Source: Winogradskyella undariae
GTDB lineage: Bacteria > Bacteroidota > Bacteroidia > Flavobacteriales > Flavobacteriaceae
Assembly (NCBI RefSeq): GCF_013285155.1
Contig: NZ_JABTEL010000007.1
Location: 1-64,000, forward strand
Length of the DNA stretch: 64,000 bases
Reading direction: 5' to 3'
Shown: in pieces, positions 6,842 through 16,862 of the stretch
How the letters are laid out: every line of letters starts with the position of its first letter
Numbering within the stretch: position 1 is the stretch's first letter
The notes under the pieces: model-generated
Databases searched by the model: none
Seen by the model: the letters and a program-made list of their open reading frames with translations, nothing else
Told to the model about the DNA's origin: nothing
Translations under genes and position numbers: made by a program

Positions 6842-8638
6842 ATGCGAAGCCTAATTTTATTACTGTCCTTTTTATGTTTAGTGAATTGCAAGGAAGACAA
6901 AACTCCGGTAACGGAATTAATAACTGATGGAAGTTCAAGTTATACCATTTCATTTGAAAATGCAGTGCATCATGAAGCTGAAATCACGGCCACTTTTAAA
7001 GGTTTAAAATCTGGTGAAGCCGTATTTAGAATGTCTAGAAGCTCACCAGGACGCTATGCTATCCACGAATTTGCTAAGAATGTTTATAACGTAAAAGTTA
7101 CAGATGGGAAGGGTCATGTTTTAGAAACAACACGTCCTGATCCGTATTCTTGGAGCGTGAACGATCACGATGGCACTATCATAGTGAGTTACACTTTGTA
7201 CGCCAATCATGGTGATGGCACCTATGCGCAAGTTGATGAAACCCATGCGCATCTTAATATGCCAGCGACTTTTATGTATGCTCCGAGCTTGGAAAACGAC
7301 ACCTTCAACATTGAATTTAAACCACGCAAAGATTTAAATTGGAAAGTAGCTACACAATTAAAACACTTAAAAGATAACAGCTATTCCGCTGACAACTTAC
7401 AGTATTTTATGGATAGTCCAACGGAAATTAGTGACCATATGGTCCGTTCGTTTGAGGTGGATGGCCAAAAGATCAATTTTGCATTGCACCACAATGGCAC
7501 CGCAGCAGAGTTTGATGCCTATTTTGAAAAGGTTAAAAAAACAATCTTACAACAAAAAGCAGTTTTTGGAGAATTACCAACTTACGATTATGGTGAGTAT
7601 ACGTTTTTAGGCTGTTACATTCCTAATGCCACAGGGGATGGTATGGAACATCGGAATTCTACGGTTGTCACCAGTACACGAAGTCTAGCAGATGGAGCCG
7701 ATCGTAATTTAGGTACGGTATCTCATGAGTTTTTTCATTGCTGGAATGTAGAACGTATACGACCACAAAGTTTAGAGCCCTTTAATTTTGAAGCAGCTAA
7801 TATGAGTGGCGAACTTTGGTTTGCTGAAGGCTTTACCAGTTATTATGACGATTTAACCTTAACCAGAGCCGGACTTATACCACAAGCAGATTATATAAAA
7901 GGATTGACAGGCACTTTTAATTACGTGTGGAATTCACCAGGACGACAGTTTTTTAATCCTATTGAAATGAGCTACCAAGCGCCATTTGTAGATGCCGCAC
8001 GTTCTGTAGATGATATCAATCGTAGCAATACGTTTATTTCCTATTATTCGTATGGAAGTATGTTAGGCTTGGCTTTAGATTTATCACTTAGAGCAGAAAA
8101 CTTGAATCTAGACGATTATATGAAACAGGTTTGGAACACCTACGGAAAGACGGAAAGGTATTATACCATTGCTGATTTACAGCAAACTTTAAACGATTAT
8201 GCAGGTGCTGAATTTGGTGATGCCTTTTTTAATAATTACATCTACAAAAGCGGCATGCCCGATTTTGAAACCTTGTTTAAAACGGTTGGTGTTGAGTTGC
8301 AACAAAACATAGATCAACCTGCTTTTGGATTGCGTTTAAACAATCAAGTGATTACAAGTAATACGCTAGTCGGTTCTGGAGCTTATACCGCAGGACTTGA
8401 AAAAGGAGATAAATTACTTAAAATTGATGGTGTTGCACTCAATGCAACTTCAGACTTAAATAAGCTTTTAGGGAGCGTAAAACCGAATCAAACTGTCGAT
8501 GTTGTTTATGAACGCTTTGGAAAACAGCACTCTGTTAAAATGATTTTAGACGCGGATACATCTTATACTATTTTAAGTTTAGATGATATATCTGAAGCAG
8601 CTAAGGCAAATAGAACGGATTGGTTGAAGGCAAAATAA
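6842..8638 (+). CDS. M61-family metallopeptidase lipoprotein with PDZ domain
   Basis: This is a zinc peptidase of the M61 (glycyl aminopeptidase-like) family. The N-terminus MRSLILLLSFLCLVNC ends in a probable lipobox Cys16, so it is likely a lipoprotein. An N-terminal beta domain (about 30-190) precedes the catalytic domain. The zinc motif is H295-E-F-F-H299, with the third ligand Glu329 in WFAEGFTSYY. A PDZ-like domain lies at about 500-575 (SGAYTAGLEKGDKLLKIDG). At about 600 residues it is full length. The substrate is unknown; a role in envelope peptide turnover is inferred. Confidence 0.88.
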   Translation: MRSLILLLSFLCLVNCKEDKTPVTELITDGSSSYTISFENAVHHEAEITATFKGLKSGEAVFRMSRSSPGRYAIHEFAKNVYNVKVTDGKGHVLETTRPDPYSWSVNDHDGTIIVSYTLYANHGDGTYAQVDETHAHLNMPATFMYAPSLENDTFNIEFKPRKDLNWKVATQLKHLKDNSYSADNLQYFMDSPTEISDHMVRSFEVDGQKINFALHHNGTAAEFDAYFEKVKKTILQQKAVFGELPTYDYGEYTFLGCYIPNATGDGMEHRNSTVVTSTRSLADGADRNLGTVSHEFFHCWNVERIRPQSLEPFNFEAANMSGELWFAEGFTSYYDDLTLTRAGLIPQADYIKGLTGTFNYVWNSPGRQFFNPIEMSYQAPFVDAARSVDDINRSNTFISYYSYGSMLGLALDLSLRAENLNLDDYMKQVWNTYGKTERYYTIADLQQTLNDYAGAEFGDAFFNNYIYKSGMPDFETLFKTVGVELQQNIDQPAFGLRLNNQVITSNTLVGSGAYTAGLEKGDKLLKIDGVALNATSDLNKLLGSVKPNQTVDVVYERFGKQHSVKMILDADTSYTILSLDDISEAAKANRTDWLKAK

Positions 8639-8739
8639 AATTTCTTTTAATAAAGTTTCGGCGATTAAAAAAAGGATAGATATCTGTAATGGCTTATGTT
8701 AAGCGCATGAGAAAAAAAATATTTATATTTTTTTGAACT

Positions 8740-8773
8740 AGACCTCATTGGTTTTTTAAAATCGGTGAGGTCT
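8740..8773. repeat. Palindromic repeat of the GACCT...AGGTC family
   Basis: AGACCTCATTGG (8740-8751) can pair along 12 positions with the segment ending CGGTGAGGTCT (to 8773), counting G-T wobbles, around a TTTTTTAAAA core. A run of T follows at 8773-8777. It could end M61 transcription. Related copies are at 29877 and 33884. Confidence 0.6.
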
Positions 8774-8778
8774 TTTTG

Positions 8779-8786
8779 TACCTTTG
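8779..8786 (+). promoter_or_regulatory. -7 promoter element of umuC
   Basis: TACCTTTG is a perfect TAnnTTTG element ending 6 bp before the ATG at 8793. The transcript would have almost no 5' leader. No -33 TTG lies at the usual distance, so an activator or weak basal promoter is possible. Confidence 0.55.
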
Positions 8787-8792
8787 CCGTCT

Positions 8793-10049
8793 ATGTATGC
8801 TTTAGTTGATTGTAATAATTTTTATGCTTCTTGCGAGCGGGTTTTTAATCCCAATTTAGAACAAAAGCCTATTGCTATTTTAAGCAATAACGATGGCTGT
8901 GTGATCTCGCGTAGTGATGAAGCTAAGGCAATTGGTTTGCCTATGGGAGCGCCTATTTTTAAATGGGAAAGCTTTTGTAAAGCCCATAGTATTAAGGTGT
9001 TTTCATCTAATTATCCTTTGTATGGCGATATGAGTAGTCGGGTAATGCGTATACTAGAGCAGTTTACACCAGATGTTGAAATCTATAGTATAGACGAGGC
9101 TTTTCTTCAATTTAAAGGTTTTGAAAATTATAATTTTGAAGACTACGGAGGTCAGATGCGGCAGCGTATTTTAAAATGGACCGGTATTCCTACTTCGGTT
9201 GGGGTAGCACCAACGAAAGCTTTGAGTAAAGTGGCGAATAAAATTGCACGTAAGTTTCCTGAAAAAACGAAAGGTGTCTATGTAATCGATTCTGAAGTTT
9301 CAAGAATAAAAGCCTTAAGATGGATGAAAATTGAAGATGTTTGGGGTATTGGTCGTGGTTTAGAAAAGCGCTTAAAAGCCAAAGGGTGTCATACTGCTTA
9401 TGATTTTACACAGTTGCCAGATGATTGGGTACGTAAAACGTTTTCTATAACCGCGTGGAATCTGAAAAAAGATCTAGAAGGTATTTCTAAAATTACTTTA
9501 GATGAACCTGCAACAAAACGGTCTATTGCTACCACCCGAAGTTTTGAATATACCTATTCTGATATTGATAATATAAAAGAACGCATTTCTACTTTTGCAA
9601 CCCGTTGTGCAGAGAAATTACGAGAACAAGGCTCTAGTTGCCATATGATCGTTGTGATGTTGAGTAGTGATCGGCATAAAACCGATGCCGAACAGCATAA
9701 AGTAAGCGCCATGGTTAGTTTTCCGTATCCAACGGATTCTTCCTTATTAATTAGTGTACAAGCTGTAAAGGCGGTGAAATCGATTTTTAAAACAGGAATA
9801 AAATACAAACGTGCAGGAGTTATTGTAACGGGCTTGGTTCCTACAGATAATTTTCAGTTAGACTTGTTCAATAAAGAAGATCCTAAGCATAAACCTTTAA
9901 TGTCTGCTATCGATACTATAAATAAAAAGTATAAAAGCAATATGATAAAGTTAGGGAATCAGGATTTAGAGCAAACTTGGAAAATGAGACAAGAACGTTT
10001 GTCGCCTAGATACACAACTAATATTAATGATATTATTATAGTGAAATAA
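8793..10049 (+). CDS. umuC: DNA polymerase V catalytic subunit UmuC
   Basis: This is a Y-family error-prone translesion polymerase that works with cleaved UmuD. The start MYALVDCNNFYASCE holds the first catalytic Asp, and YSIDEAF (about residue 105) holds the other acidic pair. An HhH segment WGIGRGLEKRLKAKG, a little-finger domain and a DUF4113-like C-terminus (SPRYTTN) follow. At 418 residues it is full length. I took the ATG at 8793 because the in-frame TTG at 8784 lies in the -7 element. Unusually, umuD lies downstream, 239 bp away with its own control region. Confidence 0.93.
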   Translation: MYALVDCNNFYASCERVFNPNLEQKPIAILSNNDGCVISRSDEAKAIGLPMGAPIFKWESFCKAHSIKVFSSNYPLYGDMSSRVMRILEQFTPDVEIYSIDEAFLQFKGFENYNFEDYGGQMRQRILKWTGIPTSVGVAPTKALSKVANKIARKFPEKTKGVYVIDSEVSRIKALRWMKIEDVWGIGRGLEKRLKAKGCHTAYDFTQLPDDWVRKTFSITAWNLKKDLEGISKITLDEPATKRSIATTRSFEYTYSDIDNIKERISTFATRCAEKLREQGSSCHMIVVMLSSDRHKTDAEQHKVSAMVSFPYPTDSSLLISVQAVKAVKSIFKTGIKYKRAGVIVTGLVPTDNFQLDLFNKEDPKHKPLMSAIDTINKKYKSNMIKLGNQDLEQTWKMRQERLSPRYTTNINDIIIVK

Positions 10050-10196
10050 AAAGCGGTTACATTTTGTTAGTGTACCTATTGATTGGTTTTTCACTTGCTA
10101 TAAGTAGGTTTCGGCTACGTTCAACCTGACATTTAGGGGGAAGTTTGACCACTATTTTTAGTCGTTATTTGATGACTCTTAAATTTTTATAGAACT

Positions 10197-10214
10197 AGTA
10201 CTTCAATAAGTACT
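10197..10214 (+). promoter_or_regulatory. Candidate operator upstream of umuD
   Basis: AGTACTT (10197-10203) and AAGTACT (10208-10214) form a perfect 7-bp inverted repeat around CAAT. It overlaps an AACTAG word (10193-10198) that also occurs upstream of umuC (8736-8741) and of the HTH-S24 gene (10797-10802). A binding site for the downstream S24 repressor is plausible. Confidence 0.45.
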
Positions 10215-10288
10215 AATTCTTATTTTTCATATTGTATATTTATAGACTAAAGTTTAATTTTAAAGATTACCATTTTTACGACCATAGA

Positions 10289-10732
10289 ATGAAAACAAAA
10301 TCAGTAGGTAGTTTAACGTTTTTTACTCCAGAAGCTGTTGAGGGCGCTGGGACTAATTTTTTTGATACTGGTATTTCAGCAGGTTTTCCATCACCAGCAG
10401 AAGATTTTAAAGAGCAACGTTTGTCTTTAGATGACGAATTGGTAAAAAATAAAGAAGCTACTTTTTATGCTAAAGTTAGTGGGCAATCTATGATTGGTGC
10501 TGGTTTAGATGATAACGATTTGTTAGTTATTGATCGAAGCTTAGAGCCTGCAAACAATAAAATAGCAGTCTGTTTTTTAGATGGTGAGTTTACTGTAAAA
10601 CGCCTCAGGGTCTCTAAGGGGGAGGTATGGTTGCAACCCGAAAATCCTAATTACCCCATTATAAAAATCACAGAGGATAATAACTTCTTGATTTGGGGAA
10701 TTGTAACTAACGTGATTAAAAAGGTGTATTAG
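10289..10732 (+). CDS. umuD: UmuD, self-cleaving S24 polymerase V subunit
   Basis: This is an S24-type serine peptidase that cleaves its own N-terminus on RecA filaments and then activates UmuC. The cleavage pair is Ala31-Gly32 (SAGFPSPAED). The catalytic dyad is Ser67 (GQSMIG) and Lys104 (FTVKRL), 37 residues apart as in E. coli UmuD. I took the ATG at 10289, giving 147 residues; an upstream TTG at 10232 would add a 19-residue extension not usual for UmuD. It lies 3' of umuC, the reverse of the usual umuDC order. Confidence 0.9.
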   Translation: MKTKSVGSLTFFTPEAVEGAGTNFFDTGISAGFPSPAEDFKEQRLSLDDELVKNKEATFYAKVSGQSMIGAGLDDNDLLVIDRSLEPANNKIAVCFLDGEFTVKRLRVSKGEVWLQPENPNYPIIKITEDNNFLIWGIVTNVIKKVY

Positions 10733-10826
10733 AAAATTATATAAATCACTTACATTTTAGTTCTATCTTTTATTAATAAATAATTTTAGTTTTTAAAACT
10801 AGCTACTATATGTAGTTTTTGTTGCT

Positions 10827-10834
10827 TATATTTG
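10827..10834 (+). promoter_or_regulatory. -7 promoter element of the HTH-S24 gene
   Basis: TATATTTG matches TAnnTTTG and lies 28 bp before the ATG. Upstream at 10795-10819 is an imperfect palindrome (AAAACTA...TAGTTTT, with CTAC/GTAG inside). A TTGTA/TACAA inverted repeat lies over the start-site region (from 10832). Both fit autoregulation. Confidence 0.5.
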
Positions 10835-10862
10835 TAGCGAATACAACTAAACTAAAATTTAC

Positions 10863-11630
10863 ATGAAGCCGATTCAGGTTAATATAAAACACTTACGAAC
10901 CTTAAAAAAAATCTCTCAAGAACGTTTGGCAGATGAATTAAGTTGGAGTCGTTCAATGGTCGGGTCTTACGAGGAAGGTCGTTCAGAGCCTCCTATAGAT
11001 CGTTTAATAGACTTGTCTAATTACTTTAGTATTCCTATTGATATTTTGGTAAAAAATGATTTACGTAAATCAAAAAACACTTCTTTTATAGAAATAGGGA
11101 ATCAACGTGTTTTGTTTCCTGTAACGGTTAATGAAGACAATGAAGATTTAATTGAAATTATACCAACAAAAGCATCTGCTGGTTATTTATCAGGGTACGA
11201 TGATCCTGAATATATAGAACAACTTCAAAAAATTAAATTGCCATTTTTACCTACAGGTACGCATCGTGCATTTCCTATAAAAGGAGATTCTATGTTGCCG
11301 GTAAAAGATGGTGCTTTCATTGTCGCAAAATTTGTAGAAGCTATTGCCGATGTTAAAAACGGAAGGACTTATATTATCTTAACTAAGGATGATGGTTTGG
11401 TGTATAAACGTGTTTATATCCCGGAAGGTGATCTTGTTCATCTATTATTGAGTTCTGATAATAAATCTTATGAACCCTATTTAATTCCTCGAGAAAATAT
11501 TTTAGAAATTTGGGAATTTACGTGTTGTATTAATACGCAAGAGTATGATGAAAAGGAATTGAAATTAAGTAGTATTATGACGATGTTTCAAGAACTTAAA
11601 GTAGAGCTTGAGGCTATAAAGAAGCTGTAA
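10863..11630 (+). CDS. HTH-S24 (LexA/CI-like) transcriptional repressor
   Basis: It joins an XRE-type HTH (about 8-62: SQERLADELSWSRSMVGSYE) to an S24 peptidase domain. The possible self-cleavage pair is Ala106-Gly107 (ASAGYLSG). The catalytic dyad is Ser143 (GDSMLP) and Lys182 (VYKRVY). It resembles phage CI and LexA-like repressors that are inactivated through RecA. Bacteroidota mostly lack classical LexA, and this gene directly follows umuC and umuD, so it is a good candidate for their damage-responsive regulator. No phage genes are nearby. A strong terminator follows. Confidence 0.85.
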   Translation: MKPIQVNIKHLRTLKKISQERLADELSWSRSMVGSYEEGRSEPPIDRLIDLSNYFSIPIDILVKNDLRKSKNTSFIEIGNQRVLFPVTVNEDNEDLIEIIPTKASAGYLSGYDDPEYIEQLQKIKLPFLPTGTHRAFPIKGDSMLPVKDGAFIVAKFVEAIADVKNGRTYIILTKDDGLVYKRVYIPEGDLVHLLLSSDNKSYEPYLIPRENILEIWEFTCCINTQEYDEKELKLSSIMTMFQELKVELEAIKKL

Positions 11631-11652
11631 AAAAAGGTGAGTTTACAACATA

Positions 11653-11686
11653 AAAAAAGCGCGAAATATTTATTTCGCGCTTTTTT
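11653..11686. terminator. Bidirectional rho-independent terminator
   Basis: The arms AAAAAAGCGCGAAATA (11653-11668) and TATTTCGCGCTTTTTT (11671-11686) are perfectly complementary, with A/T tracts on both sides. It separates the rightward HTH-S24 gene from the leftward atpDC genes. Confidence 0.9.
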
Positions 11687-11705
11687 GTTTTATATAATGT
11701 TTGAA

Positions 11706-11984
11706 TTAATCTGCTAAAATAATTAGCTTATTATTCTTCATTTCTAATGTTCCAGAATTGATAGCTAACCAAACACCTTTATCAGATTTTGTAAATTTAG
11801 CTTCAACTTCTTTTTCTAATTGAATAGCGTTACCAGCAACTTTTATATGTCCTTTTGTAAGAATAGATACAATAGGTGCGTGATTGGTTAACATTTCAAA
11901 CTCACCATTAACGCCAGGAACAGCGACAGATTCAACTTCCCCGCTAAATAATGTGTTTTCTGGTGATACAATTTCTAAATACAT
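11706..11984 (-). CDS. atpC: ATP synthase F1 epsilon subunit
   Basis: This is the central-stalk subunit that couples and regulates the F1 motor. The 92-residue product covers the N-terminal beta-sandwich (LEIVSPENTLFSGEVESV, then VPGVNGEFEMLTNHAP) but lacks the C-terminal inhibitory helical hairpin of longer homologues (about 130-140 residues). Short epsilon subunits of this kind are usual in Bacteroidota. It lies 63 bp downstream of atpD in the same operon. Confidence 0.92.
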   Translation of the reverse strand: MYLEIVSPENTLFSGEVESVAVPGVNGEFEMLTNHAPIVSILTKGHIKVAGNAIQLEKEVEAKFTKSDKGVWLAINSGTLEMKNNKLIILAD

Positions 11985-12047
11985 ATTCTTTTAGTTTACA
12001 GTTGCAGTTTACAGTCGTACTAAATCGACTGATTACCGCTAACTGAT

Positions 12048-13610
<1,563 letters not shown>

Positions 13611-13640
13611 TCAAATTGAATACGTCGGTTTTTCGCGCTG

Positions 13641-13648
13641 CAAAGATA
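13641..13648 (-). promoter_or_regulatory. -7 promoter element of atpDC
   Basis: Read on the minus strand, TATCTTTG matches TAnnTTTG. A TTG on that strand (13675-13673) lies 24 bp upstream, slightly beyond the usual spacing. Confidence 0.5.
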
Positions 13649-13854
13649 TGAGTTTTAATTTAAATACCACATCAAATTTTATGGCTTTTTTAAGCGTGAA
13701 AAACACCTTTAAATTAGAACCTTTAAATAGCTGATACTTATTAGAGTTTATTTTAATAAAGCTTAAAAATTATTTGAATAATATTTTTTGGTCTATAATT
13801 AGTTGAAGCTTCAAAACTTCATTAGTAACTTTTGAAGTGGGAGCGTTGGTTTTA

Positions 13855-13904
13855 ATAAATAAAAAAACGGCCTAAGTTTGAATTTTATTCAACTTTAAGC
13901 CGTT
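13855..13904 (-). terminator. Rho-independent terminator of glmS
   Basis: A 19-bp stem with three mismatches joins 13864-13882 and about 13886-13904 (outer arms AAACGGC and GCCGTTT). On the minus strand a T-tract follows. It lies 25 bp beyond the glmS stop codon. Confidence 0.85.
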
Positions 13905-13928
13905 TATATAATTTGTATGCTAATCGGT

Positions 13929-15776
13929 TTATTCTACCGTAACAGATTTCGCTAAATTACGAGGTTGATCTACATTTTTATTCAACATTACAGCAATGTG
14001 ATATGATAATAACTGTAATGGTATTGTAGTTAATAAAGGTGTTAAGCACTCTAATGTTTCAGGAACTTCGATAACATAATCTGCTAATTCCTTTACGCTC
14101 GTGTCTCCTTTTGTAACAATACCTATGATTCTACCTTTTCTAGATTTTATCTCTTGAATGTTACTGACTACTTTTTCGTAATGTCCTTTTTTAGTTGCGA
14201 TAACTACAACTGGCATTTGCTCATCAATTAAAGCAATAGGTCCATGTTTCATCTCTGCAGCAGGATATCCTTCTGCGTGGATATAAGAAATCTCTTTTAA
14301 TTTTAAAGCACCTTCTAAAGCTACTGGGAAATTAAATCCACGTCCTAAGTATAAAAAGTTTTTAGAATCTTTATAAATATCAGCAATAGTTTTAACGTAA
14401 GCATCAGATTTTAAAGCCTCTTCAACTTTAGCAGGAATCATTTCTAATTCTATAAGATGTTGTCTAAACTCTGAGCTAGACATGGTTCCTTTAGCTCTTG
14501 CTAAACGTAATGCTATTAATGTTAATACTGTAATTTGAGTTGTAAATGCTTTAGTTGAAGCGACTCCAATTTCTGGTCCAGCATGTGTATAAGCACCTGC
14601 GTTTGTTTCTCTTGCAATTGTAGAACCAACAACGTTACATACCCCAAAAACAAATGCACCTTTAGATTTTGCTAATTTTATAGCGGCTAAAGTATCGGCA
14701 GTTTCTCCAGATTGAGAAATAGCGATTACAACATCTTTTTCTGTTATTACCGGGTTTCTATATCTAAACTCTGAAGCGTATTCTACTTCAACAGGGATTC
14801 TTGCTAAGTCTTCAAAAATATATTCGGCAACTAAACCTGCATGCCAAGAGGTGCCACAAGCAACAATTATAATACGGTCTGCTGCTAAGAATTTTTTCAT
14901 GTTATCTTCAACACCTACCATTTTAATAATCGCTTCATTACTTAGAAGTCGACCTCTAAAGGTGTCTAAAATAGCACTAGGTTGTTCATATATTTCTTTA
15001 AGCATGAAGTGTTCATAACCTCCTTTTTCTATTTGCTCTAAATTTAATTGAAGTTTTTGAACATAAGGATCAACAAGGTTATCGTTCTGAATTTTTCGAA
15101 CTTTAATATCTTTTCCTCTTCTAATAATCGCCATTTCTTCATCTTCAAGATAGATGGCATTTTTAGTGTATTCAATAAAAGGAGAAGCATCACTTGCAAT
15201 AAAAAACTCATCATCACCAACACCTATTGCTAATGGGCTACCTAATTTAGCAACAACAATTTCGTTTGGTTTGTTTTTGTCGAAAACAGCAATAGCGTAA
15301 GCTCCTACAACTTGGTTTAGGGCTACTTGAACTGCTTTACCTAATTTAAGATTTTCGTTTTTCTTTACGTCTTCAATAAGATTAATTAAAACTTCAGTAT
15401 CCGTATCTGATTGAAACGTGTATCCTCTTTTAATTAATTCTTGTTTTAAAGAGTCATAATTCTCAATTATTCCGTTATGGATAATTACTAAATCTCCTGA
15501 ATTAGAAGTATGTGGGTGAGAATTTACATCATTAGGGACTCCGTGAGTAGCCCAACGTGTATGACCAATACCTAAAGTTCCTTTAGTAGAAATCTCATTT
15601 TCAATCTTTTCTTTAAGGTCAGAAACTTTTCCTTTTGTTTTTGAAAGTTTAATATTTGTGCCATCATATAAAGCAATACCTGCACTATCATAACCACGGT
15701 ATTCTAATCTTTGTAGTCCTTTTATAATAATAGGGTAGGCTTCTCTATGGCCAATGTATCCAACAATTCCACACAT
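13929..15776 (-). CDS. glmS: Glutamine-fructose-6-phosphate aminotransferase (isomerizing)
   Basis: It makes glucosamine-6-phosphate from fructose-6-phosphate and glutamine, the first step toward UDP-GlcNAc for peptidoglycan and LPS. The start MCGIVGYIG exposes the N-terminal nucleophile Cys. The glutaminase domain (about 1-220) is followed by two SIS sugar-isomerase domains (CGTSWHAG near 310, and GRGFNFPVALEGALKLKE). The C-terminus PRNLAKSVTVE is typical, and at 615 residues it is full length. Confidence 0.97.
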   Translation of the reverse strand: MCGIVGYIGHREAYPIIIKGLQRLEYRGYDSAGIALYDGTNIKLSKTKGKVSDLKEKIENEISTKGTLGIGHTRWATHGVPNDVNSHPHTSNSGDLVIIHNGIIENYDSLKQELIKRGYTFQSDTDTEVLINLIEDVKKNENLKLGKAVQVALNQVVGAYAIAVFDKNKPNEIVVAKLGSPLAIGVGDDEFFIASDASPFIEYTKNAIYLEDEEMAIIRRGKDIKVRKIQNDNLVDPYVQKLQLNLEQIEKGGYEHFMLKEIYEQPSAILDTFRGRLLSNEAIIKMVGVEDNMKKFLAADRIIIVACGTSWHAGLVAEYIFEDLARIPVEVEYASEFRYRNPVITEKDVVIAISQSGETADTLAAIKLAKSKGAFVFGVCNVVGSTIARETNAGAYTHAGPEIGVASTKAFTTQITVLTLIALRLARAKGTMSSSEFRQHLIELEMIPAKVEEALKSDAYVKTIADIYKDSKNFLYLGRGFNFPVALEGALKLKEISYIHAEGYPAAEMKHGPIALIDEQMPVVVIATKKGHYEKVVSNIQEIKSRKGRIIGIVTKGDTSVKELADYVIEVPETLECLTPLLTTIPLQLLSYHIAVMLNKNVDQPRNLAKSVTVE

Positions 15777-15934
15777 AGGTTTTTTTTTAAATTATTTTGG
15801 TCTGTATAATATATTTCTAAATACACACGTTTTGTTTCGTCTGTTGTATTATTACCGTGTAACATGGTTCCAACAAAACTTAGGATAATTAAACCAACTG
15901 ACAGAACCTGTAAAGCTAGTTTGTTTTTTTTCAT
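15722..15934 (-). pseudogene. Possible scar of a DUF4270 lipoprotein gene
   Basis: A 70-codon frame begins MKKNKLALQVLSVGLIILSF, a good signal-peptide-like start. It continues with TDETKRVYLEIYYTDQNN, which looks like the last beta-strand of a secreted protein, and then runs out of frame into the glmS start. In related genomes, as I recall them, a DUF4270 gene of about 500 codons lies between the starch-synthase gene and glmS. My inference is that most of it was deleted, leaving its two ends joined. It could also be a real small membrane protein. Confidence 0.4.
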
Positions 15935-15942
15935 AGTTTATT

Positions 15943-16755
15943 TTAACCCTTTAATACGGTTTTTGTATAAAACTCGGTGTATGGATCTGCAAATTCTTCA
16001 ATTGAATAATAGTCCAATACAGGTTTTTCTAAATCGTTTAAATAAGTATCTAATTCTTCAGGTAATTCTTCAGATCCTCTAATGATTGCGTCAGAATTAT
16101 CTATCGCTACTTTCATTAGGTTAACATAATCAGGTTGTTTTAATAGTTCGGTTGCATCAGCATTCAATCCGTCAAAACCAACTTTAGAGATCATGTCTTT
16201 ATCTAACGTTCCTTCGAAGTTTTGATTGTATACAGAGGTTACTATTTTGCTTTCAGTAAATAAAGGTTCTGTTTTGTAAAACTCCTTTAAGTATAGTGGT
16301 AATAAGGAAGCAAGCCATCCATTAACATGAATAATATCTGGTGCCCAGTTTAATTTTTTAACAGTTTCTATAACTCCTTTTGCAAAGAAAATAGCACGTT
16401 CGTCGTTATCTGGAAATAATTTTCCGTTCTCATCCGTTAAAGTCGCCTTTCTCTTAAAATAATCTTCATTATCTATAAAGTAAACCTGAATACGTTCTTT
16501 AGGGATTGATGCTACTTTTATTATTAGTGGCATATCTAGATCATTAATTACTAAATTAATACCTGAAAGTCTAATAACTTCATGAAGCTGGTGTCTTCTT
16601 TCATTAATGTTACCAAAGCGAGGCATAAATATTCTTATCTGACCTCCTTGTTTGTTTACCATTCTCGGTGCTTCAAAGGACATTGAAGAAATTTCAGTTT
16701 CTGGTAAATATGGAACTACTTCCGAGGACACATATAATATTCGTTTATCTTTCAT
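15943..16755 (-). CDS. Glycogen/starch synthase-like protein, N-terminal domain only
   Basis: The start KDKRILYVSSEVVPYLPETE resembles the GT5 glycogen-synthase N-terminal domain, as does DIIHVNGWLASLLPLYLK (about 140). At 270 residues it lacks the C-terminal GT-B half with the nucleotide-binding and catalytic residues, so ordinary glycogen synthase activity is doubtful. Short forms divergent from panC are common in Flavobacteriaceae. I chose the ATG at 16755, since the upstream frame adds only an unrelated leader. Confidence 0.75.
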   Translation of the reverse strand: MKDKRILYVSSEVVPYLPETEISSMSFEAPRMVNKQGGQIRIFMPRFGNINERRHQLHEVIRLSGINLVINDLDMPLIIKVASIPKERIQVYFIDNEDYFKRKATLTDENGKLFPDNDERAIFFAKGVIETVKKLNWAPDIIHVNGWLASLLPLYLKEFYKTEPLFTESKIVTSVYNQNFEGTLDKDMISKVGFDGLNADATELLKQPDYVNLMKVAIDNSDAIIRGSEELPEELDTYLNDLEKPVLDYYSIEEFADPYTEFYTKTVLKG

Positions 16756-16806
16756 AAATCTACAGCTTTTGTAATTATTAGTAAAAACATGCAAAATTAC
16801 AAAAAT

Positions 16807-16838
16807 TTGGGCAGATTGCTAGTATTATATTATGTTTG
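16807..16838 (+). promoter_or_regulatory. Promoter of panC
   Basis: A TTG at 16807-16809, a 21-bp spacer and TATGTTTG at 16831-16838 fit the Bacteroidota consensus. The leader to the GTG start would be about 18 bases. Confidence 0.6.
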
Positions 16839-16862
16839 CACGCGTAAATTTTTTGTTACACA

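Noticed and set aside
10863..11630. Prophage remnant around the CI-like repressor
   Set aside because: Neighbours are umuC, umuD and atpC; no integrase, structural or replication phage genes are present.
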